Assembly: GCA_002418765.1 (NCBI GenBank) | Contig: DIET01000019.1 | Coordinates: 1-64,000, forward strand | Reading direction: 5' to 3' | DNA from: Peptococcaceae bacterium UBA5767 | Lineage (GTDB): Bacteria > Bacillota > TC1 > UBA5767 | DNA: 64,000 nucleotides | In this document: one piece after another, positions 60,959-64,000 of the stretch | How the letters are laid out: the number at the start of each line of letters is the position of its first letter | How positions within the stretch are numbered: the stretch's first letter is position 1 | The notes under the pieces: generated by a model | What the model was told of the DNA's origin: nothing | Databases searched by the model: none | What the model saw: the letters and a program-made list of their open reading frames with translations, nothing else | Translations under genes and position numbers: made by a program

Positions 60959-63454
60959 TCATCGCCCCTCTTCCGATCCCATTCTCTCAAGGATGGCGTC
61001 CAACAACAAATCGCGTTGCGAATAAATGGTACCTACCTGTGCGGAACCATCCTTGTTGATCAATACGGATCTCGTGTTGTCCTGGGTAAAGCCCATATCA
61101 GCCATGGGACCCGATGTGCCTGTCAACGCAAAAAGACATACAGGTTTTTGTGTAGAGTAGACATAGGCGGTATGGATATCTGGACAATACGCCATGATCT
61201 TTCTTCCATCTACTGAAAACTCTAAGCGATGGACAGGAGAACCGACAGGAATAACCGATTGGATGGCCCCCACATCCAAATCAAAGAGCATGATACGTCC
61301 ATCCAAAGAGGCAGTGGCAACCAAACGATCGAAAAAGAGCAAATCCGTCACAGGCATCCGATGCTCAGCAATGCCGTGAAGAGGTTGTGCAGATACTTCT
61401 ACATCCCAAATTTCCACAAATCCATCACTATGCGCCAATGCCAGATCCTTTCCGTTGGGTGAGGAAAACAACTGTGGTGGGATGTTCTCATAGGGTGCTC
61501 CGGGACTGTGCCAAGTTTCCAGTGACATATCGTCGTTTTGTAAGGGGGTAAATCTGGGTGTGGTGTAAAGTGATTCTGTGAAGGAGCTCCAGGTTTGAAC
61601 CGTGGCACAAATCGGTGTAGTGAATGCGCCAAAGGTCCCGTCTTGCATGGAGATGAGCACTGTGCCATTGTCTCTCTGGAATACAGCATCACTTCCGTGC
61701 AATCCGTTGAAATCCGTCAGCAGGACTCCGGATGAGGCATCGTATAAACGAATCCATTCATGTTCCACCAAGAGATATGCCCCGTCGGGACTGAAGGTCC
61801 CTTGAAATATCTGGTGGCTATCTTCTTCACGAAGCGACCACAAAATCTCCTTGGTATCCATGTCCAGGACATGGATGCCATTCAGGGTAGCTACGGCCAA
61901 TTGATGGTCAGTGGGAGAAATGGATACATCTGTGGCCATCTCAGCATCAGGCATCATGAATTGCCAAGGAAGCTGATCACTTTTTACATCCCAGACATAC
62001 ACCAAAGACCCACTCAATGCGGCCAAATGGCTGGCATCTGCCTGAAAACGTGGCACACTGTAAAAATCATTGTTCTTACCCAGGATCTGCATGCTGTTGT
62101 CTTTCAGATCCCAGAGGCGAATAACGCCGTCCAAGTCACATGCAAGGGCGAAGAAACGTCCGTCTGCGCTCATGGTTCCTTCCGCATACCGCGTGGAATA
62201 TGTGGCCAAGTTCTCCTCCAAAATGCGGATTTCACCAGTAGAGTAGTTCCAGAGAAGCAATCGGTTTTCTTCTTTGATGAGCACCTCATTTGGTTTGAAA
62301 GAAAAATGGGCATGTCCGAGAAGCCATGATTCCCGCTGCTCCATGGTGTAGCTGTCGACCAAGGTCCCACTTTCGCTGTCCCAAATCGACAAGCTGTTTT
62401 CCCAATGGCAAACCGTGAGAAAATAACGGCCGTCTGGTGAAAACTCTACGCTCCCCAAAGGCTCAAGGTTATTGTTCACGGAAAAAAGCATTTCGCCGTT
62501 CATCGGATCGATGAGGACCGCGGTATTCATATTGGCCGTGGCCAAAATACGGTCACCAGCTGGCGAGAACTGAAGATCTGTCATGGTCATGTTGTTGTTT
62601 TTGATGGTGGAAACTTGTTCTCCTGTGAGGGCATACATGGTTGATTCCAGGGCAGTTTGAATCATTTCTTCTTGGTCATGTTCGATCAGGGAGCTGATTT
62701 CCAGGGCATCCATAGCGTGTACCGCCGCTCCGAGCTTATCTCCTTGACTGGTTGCCAATGCTGATTTTTCGAGGAGCATGAACATTTCATTGCGGTACGA
62801 TTCGTCTCTTTCTTTGGCGATAACGAGATTCCGATTGAGGGCGTAGATACCAAACAAAGCAAGCAGCACACTGGTGGCAGCCGCTATTTTTGCCCTATTT
62901 TTCAAACGATGTTCTCGTTCTCGCTGCTTTAGGTCGTCAAACCCCACACCCAGAATGGGTGCGAGAATGCGTAGCTTCTCCACTTTCAATTTCTTGGTCA
63001 TTTCTTTCAAGGTAGCCCCGCGAACATCTGCTGCCAGCGGTTCCACCTCCACCATTTCTCCATCTACCAGCGAGTACCGAAGTTTAGGCGGAAAGGAATC
63101 CTCTGGTTCCCCTTGGACTAGTAGCGTCAAGATGCGGTCTCGTCTCCCCATGGCAATGAATGCATCTACTTCCTTCATGCACCATTTGGATTCCAATAGC
63201 TTAGGCGTGCAAACCACGATCAACCAGGCACTGTCCTCCAAAGCACGTTCAATATCATGACCCAAGTCTGAGGACGTGGGAAGTTCTTCCTGGTCACGAA
63301 ACACTTTCCCCATCTTTTTTACGCCGAGTGTCTTTTTCAGCGCCGTGGGAATAGCATAAGATTCCAATTGCCGATGCAATTCTTGGGCAATGGCCATATC
63401 CGGCATGATATGACGATAGCTGATAAAAGCTTGGTAGATATGAATTTTATCCAT
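60959..63454 (-). CDS. TIR-TM-WD40 protein, conflict-system candidate
   Basis: About 831 aa. Residues 5-115 form a TIR domain: FISYRHIMPD, KVFRDQEELPTSSDLG, LIVVCTPKLLESKWCMKEV with the catalytic Glu near 95. A linker and one membrane helix (about 187-206; AKIAAATSVLLALFGIY) follow. A helical segment and about 550 aa of WD40-like repeats complete the protein (FSPDGRYFLTV, IRLWDL, VEIWDV). ATG 63454 has GGGAGG 7 nt upstream. TIR domains of this kind often hydrolyse NAD+ upon activation; the repeats probably sense a ligand or a phage product. It overlaps or abuts the SLOG-like gene, so the two probably act together. Confidence 0.8.
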   Translation of the reverse strand: MDKIHIYQAFISYRHIMPDMAIAQELHRQLESYAIPTALKKTLGVKKMGKVFRDQEELPTSSDLGHDIERALEDSAWLIVVCTPKLLESKWCMKEVDAFIAMGRRDRILTLLVQGEPEDSFPPKLRYSLVDGEMVEVEPLAADVRGATLKEMTKKLKVEKLRILAPILGVGFDDLKQREREHRLKNRAKIAAATSVLLALFGIYALNRNLVIAKERDESYRNEMFMLLEKSALATSQGDKLGAAVHAMDALEISSLIEHDQEEMIQTALESTMYALTGEQVSTIKNNNMTMTDLQFSPAGDRILATANMNTAVLIDPMNGEMLFSVNNNLEPLGSVEFSPDGRYFLTVCHWENSLSIWDSESGTLVDSYTMEQRESWLLGHAHFSFKPNEVLIKEENRLLLWNYSTGEIRILEENLATYSTRYAEGTMSADGRFFALACDLDGVIRLWDLKDNSMQILGKNNDFYSVPRFQADASHLAALSGSLVYVWDVKSDQLPWQFMMPDAEMATDVSISPTDHQLAVATLNGIHVLDMDTKEILWSLREEDSHQIFQGTFSPDGAYLLVEHEWIRLYDASSGVLLTDFNGLHGSDAVFQRDNGTVLISMQDGTFGAFTTPICATVQTWSSFTESLYTTPRFTPLQNDDMSLETWHSPGAPYENIPPQLFSSPNGKDLALAHSDGFVEIWDVEVSAQPLHGIAEHRMPVTDLLFFDRLVATASLDGRIMLFDLDVGAIQSVIPVGSPVHRLEFSVDGRKIMAYCPDIHTAYVYSTQKPVCLFALTGTSGPMADMGFTQDNTRSVLINKDGSAQVGTIYSQRDLLLDAILERMGSEEGR

Positions 63455-63587
63455 AAGCAACCTCCCTGGACCAATATTTTAAAAAACTGACCCCAACTAA
63501 AGCTGAAACATTCCAGCTGCTCATACATGTTGATTCCTTGATCAATCTGATCTAAAACAGTTTGCTGATTCACGTCACCCTTCTTTC

Positions 63588-63868
63588 TCAATCCATGCTT
63601 CCATCACTTCTCTTTCTAGCAAGCTCAGCTCTTACTCGCCTGACAGCCGGGTCCTGTGAGTATACTGCGATCTGCGTACTGATCTCCTATCCTTCAATGC
63701 AGATACATGAGAGATGATGCCGATGAGCTTTCCATGCAAGGCTTACGAAAAATTCTCTCCACCAGATAGATTCTTGATGGAGCGGATTTCTCCTGCTTGA
63801 TACTGATCGACAACATTTTGTTCTAGTAACTGGTCATTGTCACAGTTCAACAAGTAGCGATTTGACAT
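63588..63868 (-). pseudogene. sbcC: decayed 3' remnant of sbcC (nuclease SbcCD ATPase subunit)
   Basis: Minus strand. The first frame (63868-63743) starts MSNRYLLNCDNDQ and reads VVDQYQAGEIRSIKNLSGGEN, the SMC/SbcC signature, but stops after the GGE motif. One base further on, the sequence gives VSLA followed at once by GKLIGIISHVSALKD, which is normally separated from it by about 50 residues including Walker B. A third frame gives ISTQIAV. So there is an internal deletion and at least two frameshifts. No upstream part of sbcC is present in the window. Confidence 0.85.
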
Positions 63869-63876
63869 CAAAAAAA

Positions 63877-63905
63877 GGTGTATCACAAAAGAAACGTGAT
63901 ACACC
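63877..63905 (-). terminator. terminator of the gene entering from the right
   Basis: GGTGTATCAC / GTGATACACC, a perfect 10-bp stem with a 9-nt loop and a run of seven Ts on the minus strand, just after the stop at 63922. Confidence 0.9.
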
Positions 63906-63921
63906 TTTAACAAATTCAGCC

Positions 63922-63999
63922 TTATCCTAAAGCCTGCATAACCTCATCGATTGTGGCCACATCGCCAAGAACATAATCAATATTCAGCAAAAAAGCTTC
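63922..63999 (-). CDS. 3' end of an unidentified gene, cut by the window edge
   Basis: Only the last 25 residues are in the window. The end reads NIDYVLGDVATIDEVMQALG. The product cannot be named from this. A terminator lies 17 nt downstream of the stop. Confidence 0.55.
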   Translation of the reverse strand, partial: EAFLLNIDYVLGDVATIDEVMQALG

Positions 64000-64000
64000 G

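Noticed and set aside
63337..63591. 84-aa minus-strand frame ahead of and overlapping the TIR gene
   Set aside because: It runs 118 nt into the TIR coding region, has no recognisable domain, and the TIR start has a good ribosome site. It may be a remnant or a leader peptide, but there is not enough support to list it.

Overview
The window reads as chromosome of an anaerobic, Gram-positive clostridium of moderate GC. The evidence is the AG-rich Shine-Dalgarno sites, a split glycine decarboxylase (gcvPA/gcvPB), a B12-dependent class II ribonucleotide reductase, rubrerythrin and a rubredoxin-flavoprotein, SLH and LPXTG surface proteins, and c-di-GMP riboswitches of types common in Clostridia. 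An amino-acid-fermenting member of Peptostreptococcales or a relative would fit, but no rRNA or other species marker is present. I see no tRNA or rRNA genes, complete insertion sequences or CRISPR arrays.

Layout. 1-4.1 kb: a minus-strand run of a degenerate sensor kinase, a polysaccharide-deacetylase lipoprotein and a class IV aminotransferase, plus an iron-sulfur flavoprotein. 4.2-7.0 kb: a 52-residue membrane protein, an SDR dehydrogenase, a UPF0340 protein and an MFS transporter. 7.1-12.8 kb: gcvPA-gcvPB, an ATP-NAD-kinase-like protein and an APC permease, divergent from a PocR-type kinase and AraC-type regulator (13.2-15.5 kb). 15.6-18.1 kb: DAHP synthase, a zinc-ribbon protein and a frameshifted type IV pilin. 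18.2-20.1 kb: rubredoxin-flavin reductase, rubrerythrin and a GntR regulator. 20.3-28.3 kb: a complete Tad (Flp) pilus locus. 28.4-30.7 kb: LysR/YeiH pair. 31-34.6 kb: nrdJ and mscL.

34.7-44 kb is a cell-surface region: S8 protease, SLH protein, lipoprotein, transglutaminase-like protein, an LPXTG protein with an Asp-rich repeat stalk, a coiled-coil protein and a second TadG-like protein. The LPXTG gene has a leader of about 740 nt in which I recognise four c-di-GMP aptamers in series: two class I (GEMM) and then two class II. A GGDEF plus HD-GYP enzyme that can make and/or degrade c-di-GMP lies about 14 kb away.

44.1-55.9 kb holds a tightly overlapping operon for a membrane complex combining Mrp-type Na+/H+ antiporter subunits with NuoH/B/C/D-like subunits, in the same gene order as archaeal mbx/mbs. 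An ArsR regulator heads it, and its ferredoxin-like subunit is fused to a GltD-type NAD(P)H/FAD oxidoreductase. This suggests an ion-pumping ferredoxin:NAD(P) oxidoreductase (inference).

59.3-63.5 kb carries a two-gene candidate conflict module, TIR-TM-WD40 plus a SLOG-like protein with four membrane segments, beside the decayed 3' end of an sbcC gene. The window ends inside an unidentified minus-strand gene.
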